Origin: Oscillospiraceae bacterium
GTDB taxonomy: Bacteria; Bacillota; Clostridia; Oscillospirales; Ruminococcaceae
Direction: 5' to 3'
Length of the DNA: 64,000 nt
Assembly: GCA_017461565.1 (NCBI GenBank)
Contig: JAFTXQ010000006.1
Coordinates: 55,082-119,081, forward strand
The notes under the pieces are model-generated. The model did no database searches. It saw nothing but the letters and a program-made list of their open reading frames with translations, and was not told the DNA's origin. This document shows positions 50,278-58,185 of this stretch, one piece after another. Positions within the stretch are counted from its first letter, which is position 1. Every line of letters starts with the position of its first letter. A program made the position numbers and the translations under genes.

Positions 50278-50411
50278 TATTATACCATGAAAGCAAATGC
50301 AAAGCATTTGAAAACAGCGCTAGCCGTTGTCGGCAACGCCGACCTTTCAGCCGTTCAATAAAACAGCGCAATAGCCAACAGGCTATTGGAACACGCTGTT
50401 TTATTATACCA
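50278..50411. repeat. Mosaic palindromic element B with flanking 10-bp direct repeats
   Basis: TATTATACCA is present at both ends (50278-50287 and 50402-50411). Between them lie CAAATGC-AAA-GCATTTG (50294-50310), GTCGGC-AAC-GCCGAC (50329-50343), an outer TGAAAG/CTTTCA pair (50288-50293, 50344-50349), and AATAAAACAGCG (50357-50368) / CGCTGTTTTATT (50394-50405) enclosing CAATAGCC-AACA-GGCTATTG. The last module is nearly the same as in element A. No open reading frame; looks like a small non-autonomous insertion. Confidence 0.85.
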
Positions 50412-50431
50412 CAAAGCCACAAATAAATCAA
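50403..50431 (-). promoter_or_regulatory. Promoter of prmA operon
   Basis: Minus strand: TTGATT (50431-50426), 17-bp spacer, TGG-TATAAT (50408-50403, extended -10). A second TGGTATAAT copy at 50287-50279 lacks a -35, as expected if an insertion duplicated the -10. Confidence 0.65.
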
Positions 50432-50521
50432 GGAAATAAACGCAAAAACAGCATGATATCATCTCGGGAATATAAGTTTCTTTTTGTGCTTTTCATTCGA
50501 TAAGTCCACCTGTCAGTTTTA

Positions 50522-50550
50522 TTGACTTGCAGTCTGCGTTATTGTATTTT
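50522..50550 (+). promoter_or_regulatory. Possible promoter of the HTH-TPR gene
   Basis: TTGACT (50522-50527), 17-bp spacer, TATTTT (50545-50550); a weak -10. The rest of 50432-50610 shows nothing else clear. Confidence 0.35.
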
Positions 50551-50610
50551 TTCTCACGAACTGATATCATTATTACAGAAGCTTCTGAATAAACATACGG
50601 AGGAAATAAT

Positions 50611-51651
50611 ATGACTTTTGAAATAGGAAAGAAGATAAGGCTTTTACGGCTTAGCAGGGGAATGACGCAGGAACAGCTGGCGGAAAAGCTTTGTGTTACT
50701 CCTCAATCGGTGTCCAAGTGGGAGAATTGTGTAACAGCTCCCGATATCTCAGCGCTCCCACAGCTTTCGGTGGTGCTTGGCGTCACTATTGACGAGCTGT
50801 TTTCCATGACCGACGAGACGAGGCTCGCCCGCATTGAAAATATGCTGGAAACCAGCAGTGAAAACACTGTTATTCCCGAGCGTGAGTTTGAAAGCTGCCG
50901 CAGCTTTCTGACAGAACATAAGGATGATCCCATGCTTAAAGGGAGGATATTGACCACGTTGGCGGTCTTGTATAATCAGCAGGCTGCTAGCTATCGGATG
51001 ATAGCGGCTGAATACGCAAAGGAAGCGATAGCTTATGAGCCTGAAAAGAAATATAATCACAGCCAGCTCTGCCTTGCCTGGAACGGTGCAGACCGTGACT
51101 GGTACGCTTCAAATCACAGTGAGCTTATCGCATTTTATCTGGATTTTATCGAAAAGAATACCAATAACGTTCCTGCTTTTCAGCTTCTGCTGGATAATCT
51201 TATTGCTGACGGCAGGGCTGACGAGGCTGAGGTTATTCTGGAAAAGCTGAAAAAGACGGATGATAGTTGTCGGATATTGTGGTATGAGGCGCAGATATAT
51301 CGCCTGAGGGGCAATAATGAACGGGCGGCAAGGGCTGTTGACAGCATGACCGAAGCGTTTCCTGATGACTGGCTTGCGTGGTCGTATAAGGGCGACTATT
51401 ATGCACGGGTCGCTGAATACGAGAAGGCAGACGAGTGCTGGGAGAGATCACACTCGCTTCAGACTGCTCCAAGGCTGACAGATGATCTTCTCAGTCTTGC
51501 GCAGACGGCAATAATACGCAGGGAATACAGCCGTGCAGCGGAGCTTTACCGCCGCACGATAGAACTGCTTGAAACGGATCACCGCACGACCGAAGGTGAT
51601 ATGATCATAAAGTTGAAAGCTCTGGCAGATATGTATTCTGAAATGGGCTGA
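50611..51651 (+). CDS. XRE-family HTH regulator with TPR-like repeats
   Basis: 346 residues. Residues 1-65 form an XRE helix-turn-helix (IGKKIRLLRLSRGMTQEQLAEKLCVTPQSVSKWENCVTAPDISALPQLSVVLGVTIDELF). The rest is helical with TPR-like units (AEYAKEAIAYEPEKKYNHSQLCLAW, WYEAQIYRLRGNNERAARAV, YYARVAEYEKADECW, YSRAAELYRRTIELLE), as in Rgg/PlcR-like or other peptide- or partner-sensing regulators. The target is unknown. CGGAGG precedes the ATG. Divergent from prmA; it may be self-regulated. Confidence 0.88.
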   Translation: MTFEIGKKIRLLRLSRGMTQEQLAEKLCVTPQSVSKWENCVTAPDISALPQLSVVLGVTIDELFSMTDETRLARIENMLETSSENTVIPEREFESCRSFLTEHKDDPMLKGRILTTLAVLYNQQAASYRMIAAEYAKEAIAYEPEKKYNHSQLCLAWNGADRDWYASNHSELIAFYLDFIEKNTNNVPAFQLLLDNLIADGRADEAEVILEKLKKTDDSCRILWYEAQIYRLRGNNERAARAVDSMTEAFPDDWLAWSYKGDYYARVAEYEKADECWERSHSLQTAPRLTDDLLSLAQTAIIRREYSRAAELYRRTIELLETDHRTTEGDMIIKLKALADMYSEMG

Positions 51652-51676
51652 TAAACAGCTGAAAACATTATAAAAA

Positions 51677-51709
51677 ATCACGACCGCTGTCAGATGCTGC
51701 GGTCGTGAT
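51677..51709. terminator. Bidirectional terminator
   Basis: Perfect 11-bp stem ATCACGACCGC / GCGGTCGTGAT between convergent genes, with A-rich and T-rich flanks. Confidence 0.85.
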
Positions 51710-51710
51710 A

Positions 51711-52130
51711 CTATTTTTCAGGCTCTTCGCCTGTTGTTCTTTCGCCGAGGAGATTTGCCCAGCGTTCGGGATACAGCCAGTAATATGAGCGTTTTTTGCG
51801 GCAGCGGTATTTTTCGCAGGGCGGAAAGCCTGCCCATATACAGGAGGGCAGACCTATTACAATAAGATACAGCGGTCCCAGGATAAGCGACTGGATGGTA
51901 TGACCGTATTCATGAACCAGCACCCTGCGTTTGCGCTCCTCGCTCATACTGTCTGAAAGGAAAATAAACATTCCGAGGGAGAGGCTGCCTTTAAGCTTCC
52001 ATTCGGTCACCACTGCGCCGTGATAGATCAGCTTCTGATTTTTTGAACAGATCAGGAATATCATCGCACCGATAAGGGTCTGCACAAAGCCCCAGGTGCT
52101 TTGACACAGAATGTACAGCAGGCGTTTCAT
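51711..52130 (-). CDS. Membrane protein with HEYGH metallopeptidase-like motif
   Basis: 139 residues: a hydrophobic N-terminal segment (ILCQSTWGFVQTLIGAMIFLIC), then RRVLVHEYGHTIQSLILGPLYLIVIGLPS, where HEYGH fits the HExxH zinc motif and lies at the edge of a second hydrophobic segment, then a basic Cys-containing tail (PPCEKYRCRKKRSYYW) ending PERWANLLGE. No third zinc ligand can be assigned. It starts within the stop codon of the TtcA-like gene (ATGA overlap), so the two are co-translated. Function unknown. Confidence 0.75.
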   Translation of the reverse strand: MKRLLYILCQSTWGFVQTLIGAMIFLICSKNQKLIYHGAVVTEWKLKGSLSLGMFIFLSDSMSEERKRRVLVHEYGHTIQSLILGPLYLIVIGLPSCIWAGFPPCEKYRCRKKRSYYWLYPERWANLLGERTTGEEPEK

Positions 52131-52855
52131 CCTTCCTCCTTATAGCCCCAGCGGTCTATATTTGCTTTTCTCATTGCGCCGAAAATACGCTGCTTTATCC
52201 CCTTGTCCTCATGCTCCATGCGGGTAAGCATTTCTTTTGTGGTTTGGCGGGTGGTGTTTTTATCGGCGGGACATTTTGATTTCACTATCTCGAAACTGTT
52301 ACGTCGTGCGCAGGAGGCCACTGCATATTCGGGAGCAAATACCAATGGCCTTATCATGCTGATATCCTTGCGTGAGAGATAGGATATAGGCGCAAAGCAG
52401 CCAATCCTTCCTTCTTTGAAAAGGTTCATCATGAATGTCTCTATGGCGTCGTCATTGTTGTGACCAAGTGCTATCTTGTTACAGTCATATTGTTTTGCTG
52501 CATCGTGCAGTGCTCCTCTGCGCATTTTTGCGCACAGAGAGCATGGACTCTGCTCCTTGCGGATATCGAATACTATCTCGGCGATATCTGTGCGCAGCAG
52601 ATGGAATTCTACGCCAAGGCTTTCGCACAGCTTCTCAACAGCCGAGTAGTCCCCATCCTCGCCGCCGAATCGGGGGTCCAGCGTTATCGCAACAATCTCG
52701 TATTTCTTCTCGTAAAACCGCCTCATGTGGGCGAGTCCTGCCAGCAGCACAAGGCTGTCCTTGCCGCCTGAAACTCCCACGGCTATCCTGTCGCCGTCTT
52801 CAATAAGGTCGAATTCCTGACAGGCACGGCGGATGTAACCTAATATCTTCTGCAT
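52127..52855 (-). CDS. TtcA-family tRNA thiolation ATPase
   Basis: Adenylates and thiolates a tRNA cytidine or related base. The 242-residue protein has the PP-loop AVGVSGGKDSLVLLAGLAHM, the Cys pair CSLCAKMRRG and a third Cys (KSKCPADKNTTRQ), consistent with the Fe-S cluster of TtcA proteins, plus the GHNNDDAIETFMMNLF segment. The ATG at 52855 is preferred for spacing from AAAGGA; the adjacent ATG at 52858 is the alternative. The exact tRNA position is not known for Firmicutes members. Confidence 0.85.
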   Translation of the reverse strand: MQKILGYIRRACQEFDLIEDGDRIAVGVSGGKDSLVLLAGLAHMRRFYEKKYEIVAITLDPRFGGEDGDYSAVEKLCESLGVEFHLLRTDIAEIVFDIRKEQSPCSLCAKMRRGALHDAAKQYDCNKIALGHNNDDAIETFMMNLFKEGRIGCFAPISYLSRKDISMIRPLVFAPEYAVASCARRNSFEIVKSKCPADKNTTRQTTKEMLTRMEHEDKGIKQRIFGAMRKANIDRWGYKEEG

Positions 52856-52961
52856 CATGTTCCTTTCTGAAATTAGCTTATCCAATGAAAAATAAGAATA
52901 AATTTGTATATTTATGTCGCAAATATACTTTATGTATAATTTATTCCGTGCAAATCAAAAC

Positions 52962-52983
52962 AGCAGCGGCTGTTACCGCTGCT
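52962..52983 (-). terminator. Terminator after ispF
   Basis: Perfect 8-bp stem AGCAGCGG / CCGCTGCT followed on the minus strand by GTTTTGATTT, and on the plus strand by ATTTTTCTT. Confidence 0.7.
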
Positions 52984-53001
52984 ATTTTTCTTCGCTTAGA
53001 A

Positions 53002-53472
53002 TTACTGCATCATAAGAATGACATTGGCGTGGGCGCCTATGCCCATTCCTGCAAGGCCGAGTCCCTCTTCTGTGGTGGCCTTAATGCTGACCTTGTTTAT
53101 ATCACAGTTGAATACGGAAGCCAGATTTCCACGCATTTCGGGTATGAACGGGGAGAGCTTGGGCTCTTCGGCGATTATCGTGATATCAAGATTGCCGAGA
53201 GTGTAGCCCTTTGTGGTCATGCGCTCTACAACATCCATAAGCAGCATCATGCTGTTTGCATCCTTGAATGCAGGGTCGGTGTCGGGGAAAAGATGTCCGA
53301 TATCTCCCATGGCAAGTGCGCCGAGGATAGCGTCCATCAGTGCGTGAACGGCAACATCCGCATCTGAGTGGCCTGCAAGACCGAACTCATTTGTTATCTC
53401 GACTCCGCAAAGAATGAGGCTTCTTTCGGGGGTAAACCTGTGTACATCGTATCCGTGGCCGATCCTTATCAT
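53002..53472 (-). CDS. ispF: 2-C-methyl-D-erythritol 2,4-cyclodiphosphate synthase
   Basis: Fifth enzyme of the non-mevalonate isoprenoid pathway. 156 residues with the zinc-binding start IRIGHGYDVHRF, GHSDADVAVHALMDAILGA, DIGHLFPDTDP and the C-terminal ATTEEGLGL..G.G. Overlaps ispD by 4 nt. Confidence 0.97.
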   Translation of the reverse strand: MIRIGHGYDVHRFTPERSLILCGVEITNEFGLAGHSDADVAVHALMDAILGALAMGDIGHLFPDTDPAFKDANSMMLLMDVVERMTTKGYTLGNLDITIIAEEPKLSPFIPEMRGNLASVFNCDINKVSIKATTEEGLGLAGMGIGAHANVILMMQ

Positions 53473-54164
53473 AGCTTTTTTACCGCCTTTCTGTTCATAT
53501 ATATCGCATTTGCCGCCACAAGGTCATCGGGGCGTGTTATTTTCATGTTGCAGCTGGTCATCTCTGTTATACGGACATAACCGCCGCATTTTTCTATCAG
53601 TGCGCTGTCATCGGTAAGTGTGTCTGCCTGCGTGCCGAGCTTTGCGAGGCAGTCAAGATACAGTTTTTTGGAGAATGCCTGTGGTGTCTGCGCATAGTAA
53701 AGCTTCTCACGGGGAGGTGTGTCCTTTATGAAGCCGTTTTCCCCTGCAAGCTTTACTGTGTCGGTGGCAGGTGAGGCGGCGATAGCTGCATCGTACTTCA
53801 CTGCATCGGAAAGGACTCTGTTTATGTCCTCCGTAGTGATAAGCGGTCGTGCGCCGTCGTGTATTGCAATGTGTGAGCAGGAATCAGATACCTGTAACAG
53901 TGCATTTCTCACGGACACGGCACGTGTATTTCCGCCGTGGACCACGGTCTTCAGTTTATCTACCCTGAAGTTATGCGCCATTTTTTCAAAGCGTTCCGCA
54001 TCATCTGCCGGAGCGGCAAGGATTATCTCGCTTATCATATCTGAATGCTGGAATGCGAGTGCGCTCATCACAAAAACAGGGACATCACCTATCTTTGCAA
54101 GCTGCTTGTTTACGCCGTTCATCCGGGTGGAGCCGCCTGCGGCGAGGATTATCGCAGAAAACAT
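53469..54164 (-). CDS. ispD: 2-C-methyl-D-erythritol 4-phosphate cytidylyltransferase
   Basis: Makes CDP-methylerythritol from MEP and CTP. 231 residues with the nucleotide motif AAGGSTRMNGVNKQLAKIGDVPV, VHGGNTRAVSVRNAL, IHDGARPL and TDDSALIE. The ispDF pair is usual in Clostridia. 19 nt downstream of pheA. Confidence 0.96.
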   Translation of the reverse strand: MFSAIILAAGGSTRMNGVNKQLAKIGDVPVFVMSALAFQHSDMISEIILAAPADDAERFEKMAHNFRVDKLKTVVHGGNTRAVSVRNALLQVSDSCSHIAIHDGARPLITTEDINRVLSDAVKYDAAIAASPATDTVKLAGENGFIKDTPPREKLYYAQTPQAFSKKLYLDCLAKLGTQADTLTDDSALIEKCGGYVRITEMTSCNMKITRPDDLVAANAIYMNRKAVKKL

Positions 54165-54183
54165 ACTGTCCTCCTGTTGTGTA

Positions 54184-55311
54184 TCAGATGAAATTGCCGT
54201 GGAATTTGAAGTAATTATACTCTGTTTCGAAATTCTTCAGCAGCTTTCTTGTCGAAGGCTCGTTGATGTTTCCGGGGAACTCAATGTAGAACATGTGGTC
54301 CTCTGGGTACTTCAGCCTTATATCAACAGGGAGCGGCTTACTCTGTATCTTGCTCATGTTGATGCCGTTTACTGCGAACTTTGTAAGCATACGATACAGT
54401 GAGCCTGCGATGTTCGGTACGGACAGGGACACTGCCACGGTCTGCGCCTCGTCGTATACCTCAAGCTGCTTTGAGATACAGATAAATCTTGTGGCGTTGT
54501 TGGGGTCGGTGGCAATTCCCTTATGGATTATGCTGAGGCCGTGCATCTCGGCACACTCTTCGGAGCAGATACAGCCGAGGTGATTGCTGGGGTTCTCTGC
54601 TACCATCTGTGCGCCTGCGGCGTTATTGTGATAGGGGATGACGGTGAGGCCGCCCTTGTTTTCGATATAATCGCTGCACTGGCGGATAGCCTGTTCGTGT
54701 CCGAAGAGTATCTCGATATCCTCTTCCTTTACTCCCTGCTTTGCTGCGAGGACATGGGCACATTCTACTTTTGTGGTGCGATTTATGTATACATGGTGCT
54801 TTTCCAGCAGCTCCATATTTACAGTCACTTCGCCTGCGGTGCTGTTTTCTATCGGCAGTATGCCGTAGTCCACATCGCCGTTTTCCACTGCTTCAAAGAC
54901 CTCGGCGAAGCTTGCGTAGAAGCTTGCGTTTCCGTTTGAAAAAAGCTGATTGTATGCTGCATGGCCGTAGGCGCCCTCTATGCCCTGTACTGCTACGGAG
55001 GGGCGCTCCATTATCTTCGAAAGATGGGGGATAGGCGTATCGGGGGTTATATCGTTTGCCTGGGCGCATTTGGATATATCCATTATGTTCATGAAAAGGA
55101 AAGCGGCGCTTTTTTTCAGCTCCTCGGGTGAGTTTGCTTTTACACGGTCTATTATAGCCTTTTCTCTGTCGCCCTGGAATACCACCATATTGTTTGCGGC
55201 TTTATAGCGGGCAACATCGCCTGTAAGCTGCATGCGCTGTTTGAACAGCTCCAGGAGCTGCTCGTCTATTTTATCGATATTTTTCCTTATTTCTGTGAGA
55301 TCAAGTTCCAT
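54184..55311 (-). CDS. pheA: Bifunctional chorismate mutase/prephenate dehydratase
   Basis: Converts chorismate to prephenate and on to phenylpyruvate for phenylalanine. The 375-residue protein carries an AroQ chorismate mutase domain (LTEIRKNIDKIDEQLLELFKQRMQL; residues 1-85), a prephenate dehydratase (VAVQGIEGAYGHAA ... GILPIENSTAGEV; about 105-285, though the usual GPxGTFS opening is changed to GIEGAYG) and a C-terminal ACT domain (VSLSVPNIAGSLYRML..FAVNGINMSKIQSKP) with feedback-inhibition features. It is 16 nt after the pseudokinase gene. Confidence 0.94.
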   Translation of the reverse strand: MELDLTEIRKNIDKIDEQLLELFKQRMQLTGDVARYKAANNMVVFQGDREKAIIDRVKANSPEELKKSAAFLFMNIMDISKCAQANDITPDTPIPHLSKIMERPSVAVQGIEGAYGHAAYNQLFSNGNASFYASFAEVFEAVENGDVDYGILPIENSTAGEVTVNMELLEKHHVYINRTTKVECAHVLAAKQGVKEEDIEILFGHEQAIRQCSDYIENKGGLTVIPYHNNAAGAQMVAENPSNHLGCICSEECAEMHGLSIIHKGIATDPNNATRFICISKQLEVYDEAQTVAVSLSVPNIAGSLYRMLTKFAVNGINMSKIQSKPLPVDIRLKYPEDHMFYIEFPGNINEPSTRKLLKNFETEYNYFKFHGNFI

Positions 55312-55327
55312 TTTGTTATCCTTGCTA

Positions 55328-57082
55328 TCATTCTGCTGCCGCTTCTGCGGTGCTTTCTGTGTTTTCTGCCTGCTGTGTGGAGGACTGCTCTGCTGTCTCG
55401 GGCGGAGTTACGTCCTCGGGAGCAGCTACTGCGACATATACGATGATGGTCTCGCCCTCTTCAACGTTTACAAGGTCGCCCACATCCTTGCTGCAGCGGA
55501 CTATCCTGCCCGCCTTGACATCGTTGGTAGGCTCGTCCTGTACATCGTATTTGATCATCAGCTCGTTAAGCTCCTGTACATACTTGTCTGCTGTCATGTT
55601 TTCGTATTCGGGGAGCTTTACAAGGCTGGGGCCCTTGCTGACTTTGACCTTTATGACAGTACCTTCGGCTACCATAGTTCCTGCTTCGATATCTTGATCG
55701 AATACAGTGCCGCTGATATAGTCGTCGTTGTACTCATGGGTCTCCTCAAAGGTGAATATACCCTCATATCTGGTCTTTATGTTGTCGATACGGCGATTTG
55801 TAAAGTCAGGCATGCTTATATTAAGCTCAGGCGCAGGGGGGGCGACCGTCTCAGGTTCGGTTGTTTCTGGCTTAACGGTCTGCGTGGGCGTTGTAGACGT
55901 CTGTGGGGGAGTTGGTGCTTCCTGCGTCTGGGATTCTGTGGGCAGTGAGCTGTTTGTGTTTCCTGTGTTGTTGAGAGTCCATGCAAATACCACCACAAAA
56001 CCTATCAGCACTATTCCTGCTATCACCAGAGCGGCGATCATCTTTGCACGCTCTTTCTTCTGCTTTTTCAGCTTTTTGGCCTGCTGCTTAGTCAGCGGGG
56101 TATCGCCGTTCTTGTCGATCCCTACATACTTGGGCTGGGCGAACAGCTTGTCAACGAACTCAGTCACAGTACGGGAACGGGTTTCTGTTGAGAGCGCCAT
56201 GCCCTGCATCACGGCACGTGACACATTAGAGGGCACGTTGCGGTTTATCATCATAGGCTCAAGCATACTGCCGCCTGTTCTTGCGATAGCTTCGGTCGGG
56301 GTACAACCTGTAAGGCAGCGGTAAAGCACCGCAGCAATACCGTAAACATCCGTCCATGTGCCGTTGATGTCGTTTGTATACTGCTCGGGAGCTGCGTAGC
56401 CTGCAAATATCTCGCAGGCGATCTCAGTGTTTGTGGTGCGTGCCGCAGATATAGAAAAGCCTGTCAGCTTAAGCTCCAGCTTGTCTGTAACATAGATGGT
56501 GGAAAGGCTTATTCCCCTATGGATGAGTCCTGCCGAGTGTACAAGGCTGAGAGTTGTGAATATCGGTGGGAAAAGCTCCTTTATCTGCTCCCAGGTCATT
56601 TCGCCCGAAGCGTTTGCAAGGTATGTGGACAGCGGGATTCCGCTGATGTGTTCAAACACAACGTATGCGGTGTTGTTCTCCGGGAAAACATCCAGCACTG
56701 TCTGGAGATGTGCCATTCCTCTGGACTTCATAAGAGTCTTGTTCAGGTCGATGAACTCCGAAAGATACGTTTTGTACAGCGGCATCATTTCGGGGTTTAC
56801 TGTTATTTCCTCCTCACCACGCTTGCGGGTGCAGAGGGTATCGGGCATAAACTCCTTTACGGTGACCTTGCTGCCTGTTGCGGTATCAAAGCCGATATAC
56901 ACTGCGCCCTCTCCGTTATAGCTTATCACCTTTCCGATGATATATCGCTCGTTGAGGAATGTTTTCGGGCGGAGATACGAGGGGATACTCGGCGTTTCTT
57001 CGCTGTATCCGCAGAGCTTGCACGGGCCGTCGTACGTTTTGTCGCACATACATCCCATACAAAGTGATGTTTCTTTAAGCAT
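55328..57082 (-). CDS. PASTA-domain membrane pseudokinase with zinc-ribbon-like N terminus
   Basis: 584 residues. Order: a Cys motif (C8-x2-C11...C21-x2-C24) like a zinc ribbon; a Ser/Thr-kinase fold (about 45-310); a Lys/Gln-rich juxtamembrane stretch; one transmembrane helix (about 348-370); a Thr/Pro/Glu-rich linker; two PASTA domains (MPDFTNRR... and KLPEYENMT...); an Ala/Glu tail. The fold keeps the Gly loop (SYNGEGAVYIG), the VTVKEF lysine (K76), AAPEQY and WTDVYGIAAVLYRCLTG. However, HRDxxxxN reads HRGISLST (Asp to Gly190, Asn to Thr195) and DFG reads TGF (Thr207), so phosphotransfer is unlikely. PASTA domains bind muropeptides or lipid II in PrkC/Stk proteins. No partner phosphatase gene is adjacent. 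First gene of an operon with pheA-ispD-ispF. Start at 57082 with AAAGGCG ten nt upstream. Confidence 0.88.
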   Translation of the reverse strand: MLKETSLCMGCMCDKTYDGPCKLCGYSEETPSIPSYLRPKTFLNERYIIGKVISYNGEGAVYIGFDTATGSKVTVKEFMPDTLCTRKRGEEEITVNPEMMPLYKTYLSEFIDLNKTLMKSRGMAHLQTVLDVFPENNTAYVVFEHISGIPLSTYLANASGEMTWEQIKELFPPIFTTLSLVHSAGLIHRGISLSTIYVTDKLELKLTGFSISAARTTNTEIACEIFAGYAAPEQYTNDINGTWTDVYGIAAVLYRCLTGCTPTEAIARTGGSMLEPMMINRNVPSNVSRAVMQGMALSTETRSRTVTEFVDKLFAQPKYVGIDKNGDTPLTKQQAKKLKKQKKERAKMIAALVIAGIVLIGFVVVFAWTLNNTGNTNSSLPTESQTQEAPTPPQTSTTPTQTVKPETTEPETVAPPAPELNISMPDFTNRRIDNIKTRYEGIFTFEETHEYNDDYISGTVFDQDIEAGTMVAEGTVIKVKVSKGPSLVKLPEYENMTADKYVQELNELMIKYDVQDEPTNDVKAGRIVRCSKDVGDLVNVEEGETIIVYVAVAAPEDVTPPETAEQSSTQQAENTESTAEAAAE

Positions 57083-57153
57083 ATATATTTGTCGCCTTTC
57101 GTTCTGAGTTTTTTGCATAATAACTCATATTAATATTTAATTTATTCTTTAAT

Positions 57154-57182
57154 AATATACCCTAAAGCGGCACAAATGTCAA
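57154..57182 (-). promoter_or_regulatory. Promoter of the pseudokinase-pheA-ispDF operon
   Basis: Minus strand: TTGACA (57182-57177), 17-bp spacer, TATATT (57159-57154). About 65 nt of AT-rich leader follows. Confidence 0.75.
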
Positions 57183-57331
57183 CTGTTTAAGCGCTTTTGT
57201 CATAATTCTTAATCAAATTGTATCCAATTTGTAATAATTTCTCTGCGATTTTCACAGACCGAAGCGGCATAAAATAACAGCTTTTGGGCATTTTGGCGAG
57301 GCGACATTTTGATGTGTTTTTCAGGTTTTAA

Positions 57332-57360
57332 TTGATTTTTCGGGCGTGTTGTGTTATACT
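57332..57360 (+). promoter_or_regulatory. Promoter of the YcxB-like/polA/rimI unit
   Basis: TTGATT (57332-57337), 17-bp spacer, TATACT (57355-57360), 52 nt before the start. With the divergent promoter at 57154-57182 this fills the 330-nt gap between genes. Confidence 0.65.
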
Positions 57361-57412
57361 TAAATGCAGACGGATTAAACTACCTATCAACCATCCCTGA
57401 AAGGAATATCAG

Positions 57413-58168
57413 ATGAATCTCAATAAGATAAGATCAAAGGAAGAAATAACCGAGTCCAAAGAATCCAAGCTGACACGTATGTTTGAAGAGATGAACGCAT
57501 CCAGAGAGGGCGGCAAGAGCGAGAAGCTGGTGTGCGAAACCGAATGCACAATGGCACGTATTCGTTCTCTTTCAGATTTTCTGTACCTTATCCGTGTAAA
57601 GCCGCTTCAGACATTGTGCTACTATGGTGCGGCGGTGTTTTTCCTGCTTACGCTTGCGGCATTGTGGTGCAGCATCGGTATAGGCATGGATGACCCTCGC
57701 AACGTATGGCACCTTGTGGTGATATTTGCGGTGATCTTTTTAGTGCTTGCGACTTTGCCGCATAATATGCGAATAAGCTATTTCAACAAGCAGGCTGACA
57801 AGCTGGAGCAGTCTTACGGAAAGGTGATAAACGCCGAGTTTACAGAAGAGGATATCATCCTCACTGTAAGTGTTGCCATACACAATGAACAAACTGTCGA
57901 TGAAGAGGGAAATGCAACGGCACGCCGTTCTGTTGTGTCTAAGGATGCGGACAGTGTAACGGTGACCCGTGTTCCATACAAGAATGTTGTACAGGCGATA
58001 GAATGCAGTCACAGCTTTTATATTTTCCCCGTAGACGATGAAAAGAAGTCTATGGACACTGTGATATGCGATAAGACGCAGTTCCTTTGCGGCACGCCGA
58101 TGGCGCTCCGTGACAGGCTTGCCAGGGGCTGTGGAAAACGATTCAGGATAAAGGTCAAAAAAGCATGA
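57413..58168 (+). CDS. Two-helix membrane protein, YcxB-like
   Basis: 251 residues: a charged N terminus, two transmembrane helices (TLCYYGAAVFFLLTLAALWCSIGIG and WHLVVIFAVIFLVLATLP), then a cytoplasmic beta domain with VPYKNVVQAIECSHSFYIFPVDDEKKSMDTVICDKTQF, resembling the YcxB-like C-terminal domain. The role is unknown. 17 nt upstream of polA, so probably cotranscribed. Confidence 0.75.
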   Translation: MNLNKIRSKEEITESKESKLTRMFEEMNASREGGKSEKLVCETECTMARIRSLSDFLYLIRVKPLQTLCYYGAAVFFLLTLAALWCSIGIGMDDPRNVWHLVVIFAVIFLVLATLPHNMRISYFNKQADKLEQSYGKVINAEFTEEDIILTVSVAIHNEQTVDEEGNATARRSVVSKDADSVTVTRVPYKNVVQAIECSHSFYIFPVDDEKKSMDTVICDKTQFLCGTPMALRDRLARGCGKRFRIKVKKA

Positions 58169-58185
58169 TGTAACGGAGGACGGCT

